From contig CAVVFO010000003.1 of assembly GCA_963747595.1 (NCBI GenBank), forward strand, positions 124,001-188,000: a stretch of 64,000 nucleotides of DNA, written 5' to 3'. The DNA comes from Oleiagrimonas sp963747595 (GTDB taxonomy: Bacteria; Pseudomonadota; Gammaproteobacteria; Xanthomonadales; Rhodanobacteraceae). Below the pieces are notes generated by a model that did not search any database, was not told the DNA's origin, and saw only the letters and a program-made list of their open reading frames with translations. Shown one piece after another: positions 1-12,909 of this stretch (its first letter is position 1; each line of letters opens with the position of its first letter). A program made the position numbers and the translations under genes.

Positions 1-957
1 GCTGCGGGGCGCAAGTGTGTGAGCCAACGCCTGCATCATCGCCTTGTTATGGACGCCGCCACCACAGACGCATACCTGCTCGATGTCTGCCGCATGGGCG
101 GTGATCGCGGCGCGTATGCTTTGCACGGTGAGCGCCAGCAGCGTGGCCTGCACATCCACCGGCGCCATGTTGGCAACAGGTGAGTGCTGCTGTAACCAGG
201 CCAGGTGGAAGTATTCGCGCCCGGTGCTCTTGGGCGGCGCCCGATCGAAATAGCTGTCGCCCAGCAAGGTCTGCAGAAATGCGTGGTCCGTCTTTCCGCC
301 GGCGGCCCATGCACCGTCGCGATCGTAGGCGGAGGCGGTGTGCCGCTGGCACCATGCATCCAGCAGACAATTGGCCGGCCCGACGTCGAATCCCAGCGGT
401 GCGGCGCCGTGGCGCAGGACGGTCAGATTGGCAATGCCGCCCAGGTTGAGAATGCCCCGGGAGTGCTCGGCGGAACGCAGCACCTGGGCATGAAAGGCAG
501 GCATCAACGGAGCGCCCTGGCCGCCGTCAGCGACGTCCGCGCGCCGAAAATCGGCCACGGTATCGATGCCGGTGCGCGCGGCGATGACACTGGGATCACC
601 GATCTGCAGGGTGAACGGATGCGGGCCGTCCGGACGATGGCGCAAGGTCTGTCCGTGCGAACCGATGGCCGCTATGCGTGTTGCCTCGATCCCGGACTGC
701 TGCAGGAGTGCCAGCGTGGCCTCGGCGAACAGTTCGCCGATGGCGACGTCGAGATGGCCGAACACATCTAGGTCGAGGCGCTGCTGGTCCTGTGCCAGTG
801 TCAGTACGCGCTCGCGCAGTGGCGACGGCCATGGATAGCTCAGGGATGCATGGGTGCGCGCGCCATCGTCGAAACCGCACACCACCGCATCGACGGCATC
901 TGCGCTGGTCCCGGACATCAAGCCGACATACAGGGCGCCGTCACGCGAGGCAGGCAC
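1..957 (-). CDS. anmK: Anhydro-N-acetylmuramic acid kinase, 3' end outside window
   Basis: AnmK phosphorylates and opens 1,6-anhydro-MurNAc to MurNAc-6-phosphate during cytoplasmic recycling of cell-wall muropeptides. The N-terminal phosphate-binding signature YVGLMSGTSADAVD is visible, followed by IGSHGQTLRHRP, a GILNLGGIANLT segment and GFDVGPAN, all typical of the family (about 370 residues). About 319 residues are present; the C-terminus runs off the left edge. The start chosen is GTG at 957, which puts about 13 residues before MSGTS as in homologues; another in-frame GTG at 996 would overlap the upstream peptidase gene. It lies 13 nt after that M23 peptidase gene on the same strand, so the two are probably co-transcribed, which suits a cell-wall turnover pair. 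Confidence 0.9.
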   Translation of the reverse strand, partial: MPASRDGALYVGLMSGTSADAVDAVVCGFDDGARTHASLSYPWPSPLRERVLTLAQDQQRLDLDVFGHLDVAIGELFAEATLALLQQSGIEATRIAAIGSHGQTLRHRPDGPHPFTLQIGDPSVIAARTGIDTVADFRRADVADGGQGAPLMPAFHAQVLRSAEHSRGILNLGGIANLTVLRHGAAPLGFDVGPANCLLDAWCQRHTASAYDRDGAWAAGGKTDHAFLQTLLGDSYFDRAPPKSTGREYFHLAWLQQHSPVANMAPVDVQATLLALTVQSIRAAITAHAADIEQVCVCGGGVHNKAMMQALAHTLAPRS

Positions 958-970
958 GGTGCGTGCCAGT

Positions 971-2419
971 TCAGCGTGCGCTGCGGTGACCGGCACCCGC
1001 CCGCGCCAGTTCAACGCGCTGATCCATGCTGTTGAGGCGTGCCAACATGGGTTTCATCTGCTGTTTGAAGCGTGCCAGCAGCTTTGGTGCCAACGGTCGT
1101 GGCTTGGGCATGGTGACCTTGAGCGGATTTTCCTGTTTGCCATTGACACGCACTTCGTAGTGCAGGTGCGGGCCCGTGGCCAGTCCCGTCATGCCGACGT
1201 AGCCGATGACCTGCCCCTGGTGCACATGGCTGCCCACGTGCAGCCCCTTGGCGAAGCGCGACATGTGCGCATATGCGGTGGAATACCTGGGCGTGTTCTT
1301 GAGCAGGATGAAGCGGCCGAAGCCATGCACCCAGCCGCGGATCTTGATGGTCCCATCGCCAGCGGCGTGGATCGGGGTGCCGCTGGGTGCGGCGTAGTCC
1401 ACACCCTTGTGTGCCCGTGTATAGCCGAGGATCGGATGGTGCCGTGCCAGGCTGAAACGCGAGGAAATGCGGGTGAATTTCACCGGCGTGCGCAGCAGCG
1501 CCTTGCGCAGCGGTCGTCCCTGCTCATTGTAGTAGGCAAAATCGCCATCGGGCTTCTTGAAGCGATAGGCCGTGTAGCGCTGGCCCTGGTTGCGGAATTC
1601 CGCAGCGATGATGTCGCCGCCATGCATGTATTCGCCATCGCGGTAGACCGTGTTGTAGATCACGGTGAAGCTGTCGCCGCGGCGGATGTCCTTGATGAAA
1701 TCGATGTCGTACTTGAACACGTCGGCCAGCTTGACGATCATCGCTTCGCTGAGCCCGGCCTTGACGCCGGCGCCGAACAGCGAGGAGTGGATCACGCCAT
1801 GGGCGATGTGTCGCCGGGTCTCGATGTCGCGCGTCTGTACCGAGCTGACCAGGTGCGAACCCTCGACGCGCAGCACCGTGCGGTGGGCGGCATCGCTGTC
1901 GAACCGGATGCCCTTGAAGGCACCATCGGGGCCTTGCAGGAACGCGAAGGTGTCGCCGGGCCGGATGTGACGCAATGCATCGGTATGCGTGCTGGCATCC
2001 AGTACGCGTTGCAGATCACTGAAACCCAGCCCCTGCCCCTGGAACAGGTCCGACAGCGTCTGCCCCGGTTTGACCGTCACGCTGTGCCACACTTCGGCCG
2101 GCGCCGCTCGCTTGTGCACCGCTGGCGCCAGTGCGGGGACCGGCAGTTGCGTGACCTGATGCGGCGGCGGCTCTGCAGGCGTACCAAGTGCACTGGCCCA
2201 GGCTGGAATCAGGACGCCCGACAACAGCGTCAACAGCAGCGCGGTGGCAAAAAGGATCCAGCGCTCACGATGCCAGTGAATGGGTTGATGGGCAGGGCCG
2301 GAATGGAACGACCAGTGCGCAAAACGCGCATAAAAGCCATCATTGCGCTGTTGTGCCTTGCGGCGGATGGCCTGGCGGCGCACGCCGTGCGCGTTCTGGT
2401 CCTGCTTGCTTGCGCCCAT
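971..2419 (-). CDS. M23 family metallopeptidase (OapA/MepM-like), membrane anchored
   Basis: This 482-residue protein probably cuts peptidoglycan cross-links in the periplasm. It has a basic cytoplasmic N-terminus, one membrane segment at about residues 54-76, a LysM/OapA-like segment around 110-131 (WHSVTVKPGQTL) and a C-terminal LytM-type peptidase domain. The zinc-site residues are visible: H337 and D341 in HKGVDYAAP, H385 in AHMS, and H418/H420 in HLHYEV, so the enzyme looks active rather than a degenerate EnvC-type activator. Length and layout match MepM/YebA-like endopeptidases. It is divergent from tyrS and is followed by anmK on the same strand, an arrangement familiar in xanthomonads. 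A good promoter lies 41 nt upstream. Confidence 0.9.
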   Translation of the reverse strand: MGASKQDQNAHGVRRQAIRRKAQQRNDGFYARFAHWSFHSGPAHQPIHWHRERWILFATALLLTLLSGVLIPAWASALGTPAEPPPHQVTQLPVPALAPAVHKRAAPAEVWHSVTVKPGQTLSDLFQGQGLGFSDLQRVLDASTHTDALRHIRPGDTFAFLQGPDGAFKGIRFDSDAAHRTVLRVEGSHLVSSVQTRDIETRRHIAHGVIHSSLFGAGVKAGLSEAMIVKLADVFKYDIDFIKDIRRGDSFTVIYNTVYRDGEYMHGGDIIAAEFRNQGQRYTAYRFKKPDGDFAYYNEQGRPLRKALLRTPVKFTRISSRFSLARHHPILGYTRAHKGVDYAAPSGTPIHAAGDGTIKIRGWVHGFGRFILLKNTPRYSTAYAHMSRFAKGLHVGSHVHQGQVIGYVGMTGLATGPHLHYEVRVNGKQENPLKVTMPKPRPLAPKLLARFKQQMKPMLARLNSMDQRVELARAGAGHRSAR

Positions 2420-2459
2420 TTCAAACCTACCCGCATATCAGACTTCAAGATCAAGCGGT

Positions 2460-2489
2460 ACCATAGCGAGGCTGTGTAGAAAACGTCAA
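2460..2489 (-). promoter_or_regulatory. Sigma-70 promoter for the M23 peptidase-anmK unit
   Basis: On the minus strand TTGACG (2489-2484) is followed, after 18 bp, by TATGGT (2465-2460). The predicted transcript start near 2453 leaves a 5' leader of about 34 nt before the peptidase ATG at 2419. Confidence 0.5.
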
Positions 2490-2600
2490 CGCCTTTTTTT
2501 TCAATATGTTGCACAGTACTTTGGGTTAACATCGACTTAACTTGGTTCAGCCGGATTTCCACTTCCGCGGACGCCTGTCGGCGCCTCAACAGAGATTTTC

Positions 2601-3812
2601 ATGAACGACATCGAACATGCCATTGCCCTGATTCACCGCGGCGCCGATGAGGTCATCAAGGCCGAGCAGCTGCGCACGCTGCTCGAATCCGGGCGCCCCC
2701 TGCGCATCAAGGCCGGATTCGATCCCACGGCTCCGGATTTGCACCTGGGCCATACGGTCCTGCTCAACAAGATGCGCCAGTTCCAGGATCTGGGGCACAC
2801 GGTGATTTTCCTCATCGGCGACTTCACCGGCATGATTGGTGATCCGACGGGGAAAAATGCCACCCGCAAGCCGCTGACACCCGAGGACGTCAAGGCCAAC
2901 GCAAATACCTACGCCGAGCAGGTCTACAAGGTGCTCGACCGCGAGCGCACGGAGCTGCGCTTCAACTCCGAGTGGTTCGGCGCCATGACCGCGGCCGACA
3001 TGGTTCGCCTGGCCGCGCAGCACACCGTGGCGCGCATGCTCGAGCGGGACGACTTCGACAAGCGCTACAAGGCGCAGCAGCCGATCGCCATCCACGAGTT
3101 CCTGTATCCGCTGGTGCAAGGCTACGATTCGGTGGCGCTCAAGGCCGACATCGAGCTGGGCGGCACGGACCAGAAGTTCAATCTGCTGATGGGGCGCGCC
3201 TTGCAGGAGCACTACGGCCAGCCGCCGCAAGTGGTGCTGACCATGCCGCTGCTCGAAGGATTGGACGGCGTCAACAAGATGTCCAAATCGCTGGGCAACT
3301 ATATTGGTGTCGACGAACCGGCCATCGACATGGTCACCAAGACCATGAAGATCGACGACGACCTGATGTGGCGCTGGTTCGAATTGCTCAGTTTCGATGT
3401 GTCGCTGGAGGAACTGGCCAGCATGCGTCAGGGCGTGGCCGATGGCTCGCTGAACCCGCGCGATACCAAGCTGAAGCTGGCGCGTGAGCTCGCGGCGCGC
3501 TTTCATGGCGCTGCTGCCGCCGAGCAAGCCGTCGCGGGCTGGCATGCCGTGGTGCGCGGGCAGGGCGACACTGCATTGCTGCCGCTCAACGAGATCAGGG
3601 TGCCTGCCGATGGCCTGCGCCTGCCCGCCTTGCTGACCGCGGCCGGCCTGACGCGCAGCAACTCCGAAGCCAACCGCAAGCTCAGGGAACGCGCCGTGCG
3701 TGTGGATGCCGAAATTGTCGAAGATAGTCAACGCGTCTTCATGGACGGCTTCGAAGGGGTGTTGCAGATCGGCAAACGCAACTTCGCGCGGGTCGCATTA
3801 CGTAGCGAGTGA
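2601..3812 (+). CDS. tyrS: Tyrosyl-tRNA synthetase
   Basis: Class I aminoacyl-tRNA synthetase charging tRNA-Tyr in the cytoplasm. Of its 403 residues, the Rossmann core carries the ATP-binding HLGH (HIGH) motif at 48-51 and the KMSKS loop at 226-230. The tyrosine-specific pocket region YDSVALKADIELGGTDQKF is intact. The last 60-70 residues form an S4-type RNA-binding domain (RVPADGLRLPALL onwards). The length and KMSKS form fit the TyrZ-like bacterial subgroup rather than E. coli TyrS (KFGKT). It starts at ATG 2601 and ends 443 bp before the 16S gene, with the rrn promoter in between. Confidence 0.96.
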   Translation: MNDIEHAIALIHRGADEVIKAEQLRTLLESGRPLRIKAGFDPTAPDLHLGHTVLLNKMRQFQDLGHTVIFLIGDFTGMIGDPTGKNATRKPLTPEDVKANANTYAEQVYKVLDRERTELRFNSEWFGAMTAADMVRLAAQHTVARMLERDDFDKRYKAQQPIAIHEFLYPLVQGYDSVALKADIELGGTDQKFNLLMGRALQEHYGQPPQVVLTMPLLEGLDGVNKMSKSLGNYIGVDEPAIDMVTKTMKIDDDLMWRWFELLSFDVSLEELASMRQGVADGSLNPRDTKLKLARELAARFHGAAAAEQAVAGWHAVVRGQGDTALLPLNEIRVPADGLRLPALLTAAGLTRSNSEANRKLRERAVRVDAEIVEDSQRVFMDGFEGVLQIGKRNFARVALRSE

Positions 3813-3996
3813 CGCTACAAGTGATCATTTAATCCTTTTGTATTCAATGAGTTGAGATCACAGAAAACCATGGGGCGGGCAGCACGCAAAAAAATGCTTG
3901 CGCCTTTTCTGCAGGGAACATAAGATGCGCACCCCGCCGAGGTTCGACGCCTTCTCGGCCGGCAAAACCGATGGCAGCAAGAGACGCCAAAGGGTA

Positions 3997-4024
3997 TTGA
4001 CGGCAAGGTGTTTGGATGTAGAAT
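3997..4024 (+). promoter_or_regulatory. Ribosomal RNA operon promoter
   Basis: TTGACG at 3997-4002 and TAGAAT at 4019-4024 are separated by 16 bp and followed by a GC-rich discriminator (GTGCGGC), the pattern of growth-rate- and ppGpp-controlled rRNA promoters. It lies about 230 bp before the mature 16S end. The rest of the 443-bp tyrS-16S gap is transcribed leader with the boxA-like element and half of the 16S processing stem. Confidence 0.75.
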
Positions 4025-4084
4025 GTGCGGCTCGCTTGAGACGAAAGGTTTCGGGCAGAAGCGGTCGAAAGGCGGCTTCGAGGA

Positions 4085-4096
4085 TGATCTTTGACA
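4085..4096 (+). promoter_or_regulatory. boxA-like antitermination element in 16S leader
   Basis: TGATCTTTGACA occurs here and again unchanged at 6287-6298 ahead of the 23S gene. Repetition before both large rRNA genes, and similarity to the E. coli boxA core (TGCTCTTTAACA), point to binding of the Nus antitermination complex. Confidence 0.55.
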
Positions 4097-4102
4097 GTGT
4101 GC

Positions 4103-4130
4103 GCAGGTGACTTGTGTGGGCGCCTTGCGG
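4103..4130 (+). repeat. 5' arm of 16S rRNA processing stem
   Basis: This 28-nt stretch is complementary to 5826-5853 downstream of 16S with only two mismatches. The two arms would bring the ends of pre-16S together as an RNase III substrate. Confidence 0.8.
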
Positions 4131-4255
4131 AGGATGGAAACGTCCAATGATGCAAGCGTCCAAACCTTTAACCTAAGTGATTTAAGCGATTAGATTGCGG
4201 GTTGGGTGACGGACCTTCAGAAAGATCGACAGCCCTTCGGGGTTGTCAAAAACTT

Positions 4256-5806
<1,551 letters not shown>

Positions 5807-5825
5807 CGAGTATGGCGTGACATCC

Positions 5826-5853
5826 CCGCAAGACGCCCACACAAGGCACCTGC
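5826..5853 (+). repeat. 3' arm of 16S rRNA processing stem
   Basis: Complementary to 4103-4130 in the leader over 28 nt with two mismatches; a pre-16S RNase III stem. Confidence 0.8.
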
Positions 5854-5909
5854 ATCCAGAAATTGACCGACCCGAGAGGGTCGTGTTGACGTCCCTTGAG
5901 TCCTTATAC

Positions 5910-5985
5910 GGGGCTGTAGCTCAGCTGGGAGAGCACCTGCTTTGCAAGCAGGGGGTCACCGGTTCGATCCCGGTCAGCTCCACCA
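5910..5985 (+). tRNA. tRNA-Ala (anticodon TGC)
   Basis: A 76-nt cloverleaf with encoded CCA. The anticodon TGC sits in the loop CTTTGCAAG and the T arm reads GGTTCGATCC. The acceptor stem has the G3-U70 wobble pair that marks tRNA-Ala. It lies in the 16S-23S spacer. Confidence 0.97.
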
Positions 5986-6015
5986 GTTTGAACTTCGGGT
6001 TTCGCCCGAACCTCC

Positions 6016-6092
<77 letters not shown>

Positions 6093-6286
6093 TTCGACCT
6101 CTTGTCGTGATCCTCCGCTTGGCTGTGTTGTGTTTATACGCGGATCCCTCCGCGTAGAGCGAAGATCAAGAATCGCACATCCATGTGCGAACTCATCGAG
6201 AAGCGTCGTCTCATGGGCAATCACGTATCGTTCTGGATGCTGCGCACACAGATTTGAACGACGCCCGGGCGCTGCAGCCTGTGGTG

Positions 6287-6298
6287 TGATCTTTGACA
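6287..6298 (+). promoter_or_regulatory. boxA-like element before 23S
   Basis: Second exact copy of TGATCTTTGACA, just before the 23S processing stem. The remainder of the 316-nt spacer between tRNA-Ile and 23S (6093-6408) shows no gene. Confidence 0.55.
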
Positions 6299-6302
6299 AT
6301 GT

Positions 6303-6350
6303 GAACGAGTGACAAGCGTCTTGGAGCAATCCAGGATGTGTCGTTGAGGC
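6303..6350 (+). repeat. 5' arm of 23S rRNA processing stem
   Basis: 6303-6320 is perfectly complementary to 9413-9430, and 6335-6350 pairs with 9385-9400 at 15 of 16 positions. Together they form the long pre-23S stem cut by RNase III. Confidence 0.8.
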
Positions 6351-6408
6351 AAGTAAGCAAACGTTGTTGGGCCAGTGCCTTCAATGCGGAAACGTGTTGG
6401 GGTTATAT

Positions 6409-9300
<2,892 letters not shown>

Positions 9301-9384
9301 ATAACCCCAAGACGTTTTAGCGACTTGACGCAAGTCCCTTTGCGGGAAGCAGCAGCCATCCATGGCTGCACTCCTCGAAAAGGC

Positions 9385-9430
9385 GCCTCACCGACACATC
9401 ACTGAGCTTCCGGACGCTTGTCACTCGTTC
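9385..9430 (+). repeat. 3' arm of 23S rRNA processing stem
   Basis: Complementary to 6303-6350 in two blocks (18 of 18 and 15 of 16); lies between 23S and 5S. Confidence 0.8.
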
Positions 9431-9474
9431 ATATCCCATGCGGATCCGCCGCGTCTCGCGCGGATCCCACCCCT

Positions 9475-9592
9475 TCCCTGGCGGCCATAGCGCTGTGGTC
9501 CCACCCGATCCCATCCCGAACTCGGCAGTGAAACGCAGCTGCGCCCATGGTAGTGCGGCTCAAGCCGTGCAAGAGTCGGTCACCGCCAGGGA
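9475..9592 (+). rRNA. rrf: 5S ribosomal RNA
   Basis: The terminal helix TCCCTGGCGG/CCGCCAGGGA encloses the conserved GTGGTCCCACCCGATCCCAT and CCGAACTCGGCAGTGAAACG segments, about 118 nt in all. It is the last gene of the rrn operon. Confidence 0.96.
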
Positions 9593-9601
9593 CCTATATC
9601 C

Positions 9602-9635
9602 AAACCCTCCCCCGCATCGGGGAGGGTTTTTTTTT
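9602..9635 (+). terminator. rrn operon intrinsic terminator
   Basis: CCCTCCCC (9605-9612) pairs with GGGGAGGG (9619-9626) around a 6-nt loop, followed by nine T residues. It lies 10 nt after the 5S gene. Confidence 0.92.
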
Positions 9636-9725
9636 GGCGAAGACGGGCAGGATCGGGTGGCAAAATGTGTCCAGCCGTCAGCTCGAACCGACCTTCCGAC
9701 GAATGAACTCCGTTACAGTAGACCC

Positions 9726-11327
9726 ATGTATCTTGATCGTTACGGTTTGCAGGAAACCCCTTTTTCCGCGGCGCCGGATCCCCGGTTCGCTTTCCTGACC
9801 GATACCCGAGCTGCGGTTTTGGCGCGACTGGAGCAGGAAGTGCGGGTTGGCAGTGGTGGCATCGTGCTGCTCACTGCGCCTCACGGCACCGGCAAGACGC
9901 TGCTGTCGCAACTCCTTCTGGAGCGTCTGGCGGATCCGGCAGTGCGTGTCACCCGGATCATAAATACGGGAGCCGGTGCACGGGAGCTGATGCAGACCAT
10001 CTGCAGCGCGCTGCGCGTTCCCGTGGAGCCGGATGCACAGGGCGCGCATGCGCTTGTGGACGCACTCAGTACGTTCCTGATGGATGTCTATGCACAGGGT
10101 CAACGTGTGGTGTTGATGGTGGACGAGGCGCAACGACTGTCCGATGCATCGCTCGAACAACTGCGCATGCTGACCAATCTGGAGACACCGGCACACAAAC
10201 TGATCCACATCCTGCTGCTCGGATCCCCGCTGTTGCTGGAGCGCCTGGAGTCCAGGCAGCTGAAGCCACTGGCGCAACGCATCGCGGTGCGGGAACAGTT
10301 GGTGGAGTTCACGCAGGCCGAAACAGAGGAATATGTTCGATACCGCCTGAGCGTCGCCGGGGCGTCTCAGGTTCCATTCTCGCGTCTGGCATTGCGTGCG
10401 CTTCACCGCAGCAGTCACGGCAATCCGCGCCTGATCAACATCATTGCCGAACGTGCGCTGCGGCTGGGGGCGAATGCAGCCGAGACGGTGATCGGTGAAC
10501 GGTTGGTGCAGCAAGCGGCGCGGGAATCGATGCAGGGGTATGTACGCCATTGGCTGCGGCAGTATCGGCGCTGGTGGATGCCGGCGGCGGTGCTGGCGCT
10601 GGTCGTGGCGCTTGCGTGGACCTGGATGCACTGGTCCGGGCTTGCTCCGGCTCCGCTGGCGAGTACTGCCGGCAAGGAAGCACATATCCAGACGCTGCAC
10701 AGGGCGGAGCGTCTGGCGCAGGCAATACCGGATGCGGCAACGGCGCAATCGATGGCCTGGAGCGAGATGCTGGCGCGCTGGCAGGTGAGTTCCAGTGAGG
10801 CATCGGTGGCGCAAGCGTCACACTGTCACACGGTGATTTCACCGGGGTTCGACTGTGTCGCAGGAACCGGCACGCTGGAGCAGCTCAAGCGTTTCGACCG
10901 ACCACTGGTGCTGGAACTGGATACCGCCGAAGGCAAACGCCAGGTGGTATTGCTGGGAGTGGGCCCGCACAACGTTCGCCTTGACCTCGGGCCGCGGGAT
11001 GTCGATGTGCCGCATGCGGTGTTGCTGAAGCTGTGGCAAGGCCGCTTCTATGCTCCTTTTCGGCTGCCCTCGTGGATGCCCACGCACGTCAATCGTGGGG
11101 CGGCGGGTCGCTCGGTGGCGTGGATTGATCAACGCTTCCAGGGAATGGACAGCGATGAGGGCGGCGCCTATCGTCCGGCCATCTTCGACCGGGCGCTGGA
11201 GTTGCAGGTGCGCAAACTGCAGAAGGGATTTGGTATCCCGGTGGACGGTGTCGTGGGCCCGGAGACGTTGTTCGCGTTCTCGTCGCTGCTCGATACCGGG
11301 CCGCATCTGGCACGCGACGTGAAGTAG
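9726..11327 (+). CDS. ExeA/GspA-like AAA+ ATPase with C-terminal peptidoglycan-binding domain
   Basis: This 533-residue inner-membrane protein resembles ExeA, which with ExeB helps place the type II secretin through the cell wall. It opens with MYLDRYGLQETPFS, the family signature. Walker A APHGTGKT is at 51-58 and Walker B VVLMVDEAQ near 128-136. One membrane segment spans about 284-302, so the rest is periplasmic, ending in a PG_binding_1 repeat (LQKGFGIPVDGVVGPETL). The start at ATG 9726 gives the family N-terminus; the open frame continues upstream only through the 5S gene. No ExeB-like gene is adjacent; a rhomboid protease follows 19 nt downstream. Whether it serves secretion or another envelope complex is not decided by the sequence. 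Confidence 0.85.
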   Translation: MYLDRYGLQETPFSAAPDPRFAFLTDTRAAVLARLEQEVRVGSGGIVLLTAPHGTGKTLLSQLLLERLADPAVRVTRIINTGAGARELMQTICSALRVPVEPDAQGAHALVDALSTFLMDVYAQGQRVVLMVDEAQRLSDASLEQLRMLTNLETPAHKLIHILLLGSPLLLERLESRQLKPLAQRIAVREQLVEFTQAETEEYVRYRLSVAGASQVPFSRLALRALHRSSHGNPRLINIIAERALRLGANAAETVIGERLVQQAARESMQGYVRHWLRQYRRWWMPAAVLALVVALAWTWMHWSGLAPAPLASTAGKEAHIQTLHRAERLAQAIPDAATAQSMAWSEMLARWQVSSSEASVAQASHCHTVISPGFDCVAGTGTLEQLKRFDRPLVLELDTAEGKRQVVLLGVGPHNVRLDLGPRDVDVPHAVLLKLWQGRFYAPFRLPSWMPTHVNRGAAGRSVAWIDQRFQGMDSDEGGAYRPAIFDRALELQVRKLQKGFGIPVDGVVGPETLFAFSSLLDTGPHLARDVK

Positions 11328-11346
11328 CAGGAGAACGGTCACCACC

Positions 11347-12030
11347 ATGTTCGTGCATGTGCCGCAACGGCGCCGCAACGCAGCCCGCTGGGTCACCATG
11401 GTTCTGGTATTGCTGTGCGTGGCGGTATTCATCGCACTGGGACTTGCCTCGCCGCACACGCGCTCCGTCTGGGTAATGCGTTGGGGCCTGGTTCCGGCGC
11501 AGTTGCTGGGAGCAACACATGAGGGTTGGCGTTGGCTGCTGGATGCACAGCTGCCCAACCTGCTCACTGCGCTGTTCATTCACGTGCAATGGCTGCATCT
11601 GGCCGGGAACATGCTGTTCCTGGTGATCTTCGGGTTGTCTGCGGAACGCGAGCTGGGTTCGTTGCGGTTTCTGGCGTTGTTCCTGCTCGGCGGAATATTC
11701 GCCAATCTGATGGGGGCGCTGACTCTGGCTGGAATACAGGCGCCGATCATCGGCTGCAGCGGCGCGGTGTCCGCGGTGGTGGGGGCCTATCTGGCCTTGT
11801 TTCCCCGGGCACGTCTCGGGCTGGTTCTGCCTCTGGGCCTGTATCTGGAGTTCGTGCGCGTCCCCGCCTCGTTGATGATCGGTCTGTGGGCGCTGCTGCA
11901 ATTGCTGTTTGGCTATGTCGGGGCAGGATTCGGCGCCGTGGCCTGGTGGAGCCATATCGCAGGATTCCTGTTCGGCATCCTGTTCGCGTTTTTTTCCCGG
12001 GACGCAGTACGCCGGCGATTGCGCAATTGA
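11347..12030 (+). CDS. Rhomboid family intramembrane serine protease
   Basis: A 227-residue polytopic membrane protein with the rhomboid catalytic dyad: S138 in GCSGAVSA and H203 in WWSHIAGF. HLAGN (84-88) supplies the conserved His and the oxyanion-hole Asn. About six membrane segments are seen. It would cleave transmembrane segments of substrate proteins within the inner membrane. It starts 19 nt after the ExeA-like gene and is likely co-transcribed, so that protein's single membrane segment is a conceivable but unproven substrate. It converges on the next gene with only 18 bp between the stop codons. Confidence 0.9.
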   Translation: MFVHVPQRRRNAARWVTMVLVLLCVAVFIALGLASPHTRSVWVMRWGLVPAQLLGATHEGWRWLLDAQLPNLLTALFIHVQWLHLAGNMLFLVIFGLSAERELGSLRFLALFLLGGIFANLMGALTLAGIQAPIIGCSGAVSAVVGAYLALFPRARLGLVLPLGLYLEFVRVPASLMIGLWALLQLLFGYVGAGFGAVAWWSHIAGFLFGILFAFFSRDAVRRRLRN

Positions 12031-12048
12031 GCAGGGAGGCCGGAATCC

Positions 12049-12843
12049 TCAAGCCTCGAAGGAGGGCGGCGGCGCTCGAGGCCTGTCGCTTGTAGCGTCC
12101 CCGGCCCCAGTGCCAAGCAGGGTGCGATAGGCTGCATACAGCGTCGGGCCCAGCAGCGTGTACAGCACGATATAGACCAGCAGCTCAGCCAGCGTGGGGA
12201 GACCGATCAGCATGCCGATGCTGGCCGGGATGAACATGCACAGGAACAACGTCAGCATCATGATCAGCCAGACGCCAAGGTGGCGCCACATCTGGCCGAA
12301 GCTCTCGCCCATCGCGGGAAAGGGGGCATGCTTGTCCAGCCCCACCCGGGCAATGGCCGTGAACAGGAATCCGTAGGCGAGCAGCATAATGACCAAGGCC
12401 AGCAGGCCGCAGATCAACATGGGGCCATGACTCATGACGGCGATGAACTTTTGCGGATCCGATTGCAGGGAGTGCACATCGATGCCGGCATGATGCAGGG
12501 CCGACATCGCGCCCATCAGGATCACGAAAAAGGACAGCACCTGGCCGATGACCACCGGCAGGCACAACGCAAGCGCCGGCCCCAGATGTTCGCCTTCGCG
12601 AAACAAGCTGAACAAATCGCCCACCGCGGGAGTGCCACCTTGTTGCACCGTATGCGCCGCGCGGATGGTCCCGGCGATCAGGGCGGGACCCAGAAACAGG
12701 ACCACCAGGCCACCCACCCAGGGAATGAGCGCGATTACCGCGACGATCAGACCCATCACAGGAAATACGGCAGGCCACCTGCGCGCCATGTGCAGGGCCG
12801 CGCCGACCCAATGCCAGCCCTGACTGGCGTTCATCTTGCCCAT
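12049..12843 (-). CDS. BPSS1780-like polytopic membrane protein
   Basis: A 264-residue hydrophobic protein with about six membrane segments in paired blocks (AVFPVMGLIVAVIALI, GGLVVLFLGPALIAGTI, LCLPVVIGQVLSFFVILMG, ICGLLALVIMLLAYGF, LIMMLTLFLCMF and a C-terminal block). The layout, with GPALIAG in the second segment, matches the uncharacterised BPSS1780/DUF2189-type membrane family of beta- and gammaproteobacteria. No enzymatic motif is visible and function is unknown. It could be co-transcribed with the GspE-like and amidotransferase genes upstream on this strand. Confidence 0.7.
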   Translation of the reverse strand: MGKMNASQGWHWVGAALHMARRWPAVFPVMGLIVAVIALIPWVGGLVVLFLGPALIAGTIRAAHTVQQGGTPAVGDLFSLFREGEHLGPALALCLPVVIGQVLSFFVILMGAMSALHHAGIDVHSLQSDPQKFIAVMSHGPMLICGLLALVIMLLAYGFLFTAIARVGLDKHAPFPAMGESFGQMWRHLGVWLIMMLTLFLCMFIPASIGMLIGLPTLAELLVYIVLYTLLGPTLYAAYRTLLGTGAGDATSDRPRAPPPSFEA

Positions 12844-12909
12844 TCCATCCTCGCCGCTTGAGATCTCTTGGTGGAGCGAATCCTAGCAGGCCGGGATGCC
12901 TGGCGTGGC

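Noticed and set aside
854..2479. 541-codon open frame on the plus strand over the M23 gene
   Set aside because: It mirrors the real gene on the opposite strand; GC-rich codon bias opens antisense frames, and its sequence has no recognisable domain.
9438..9725. N-terminal extension of the ExeA-like protein into the 5S gene
   Set aside because: The upstream codons read through 5S rRNA and the terminator; the family N-terminus begins at 9726.
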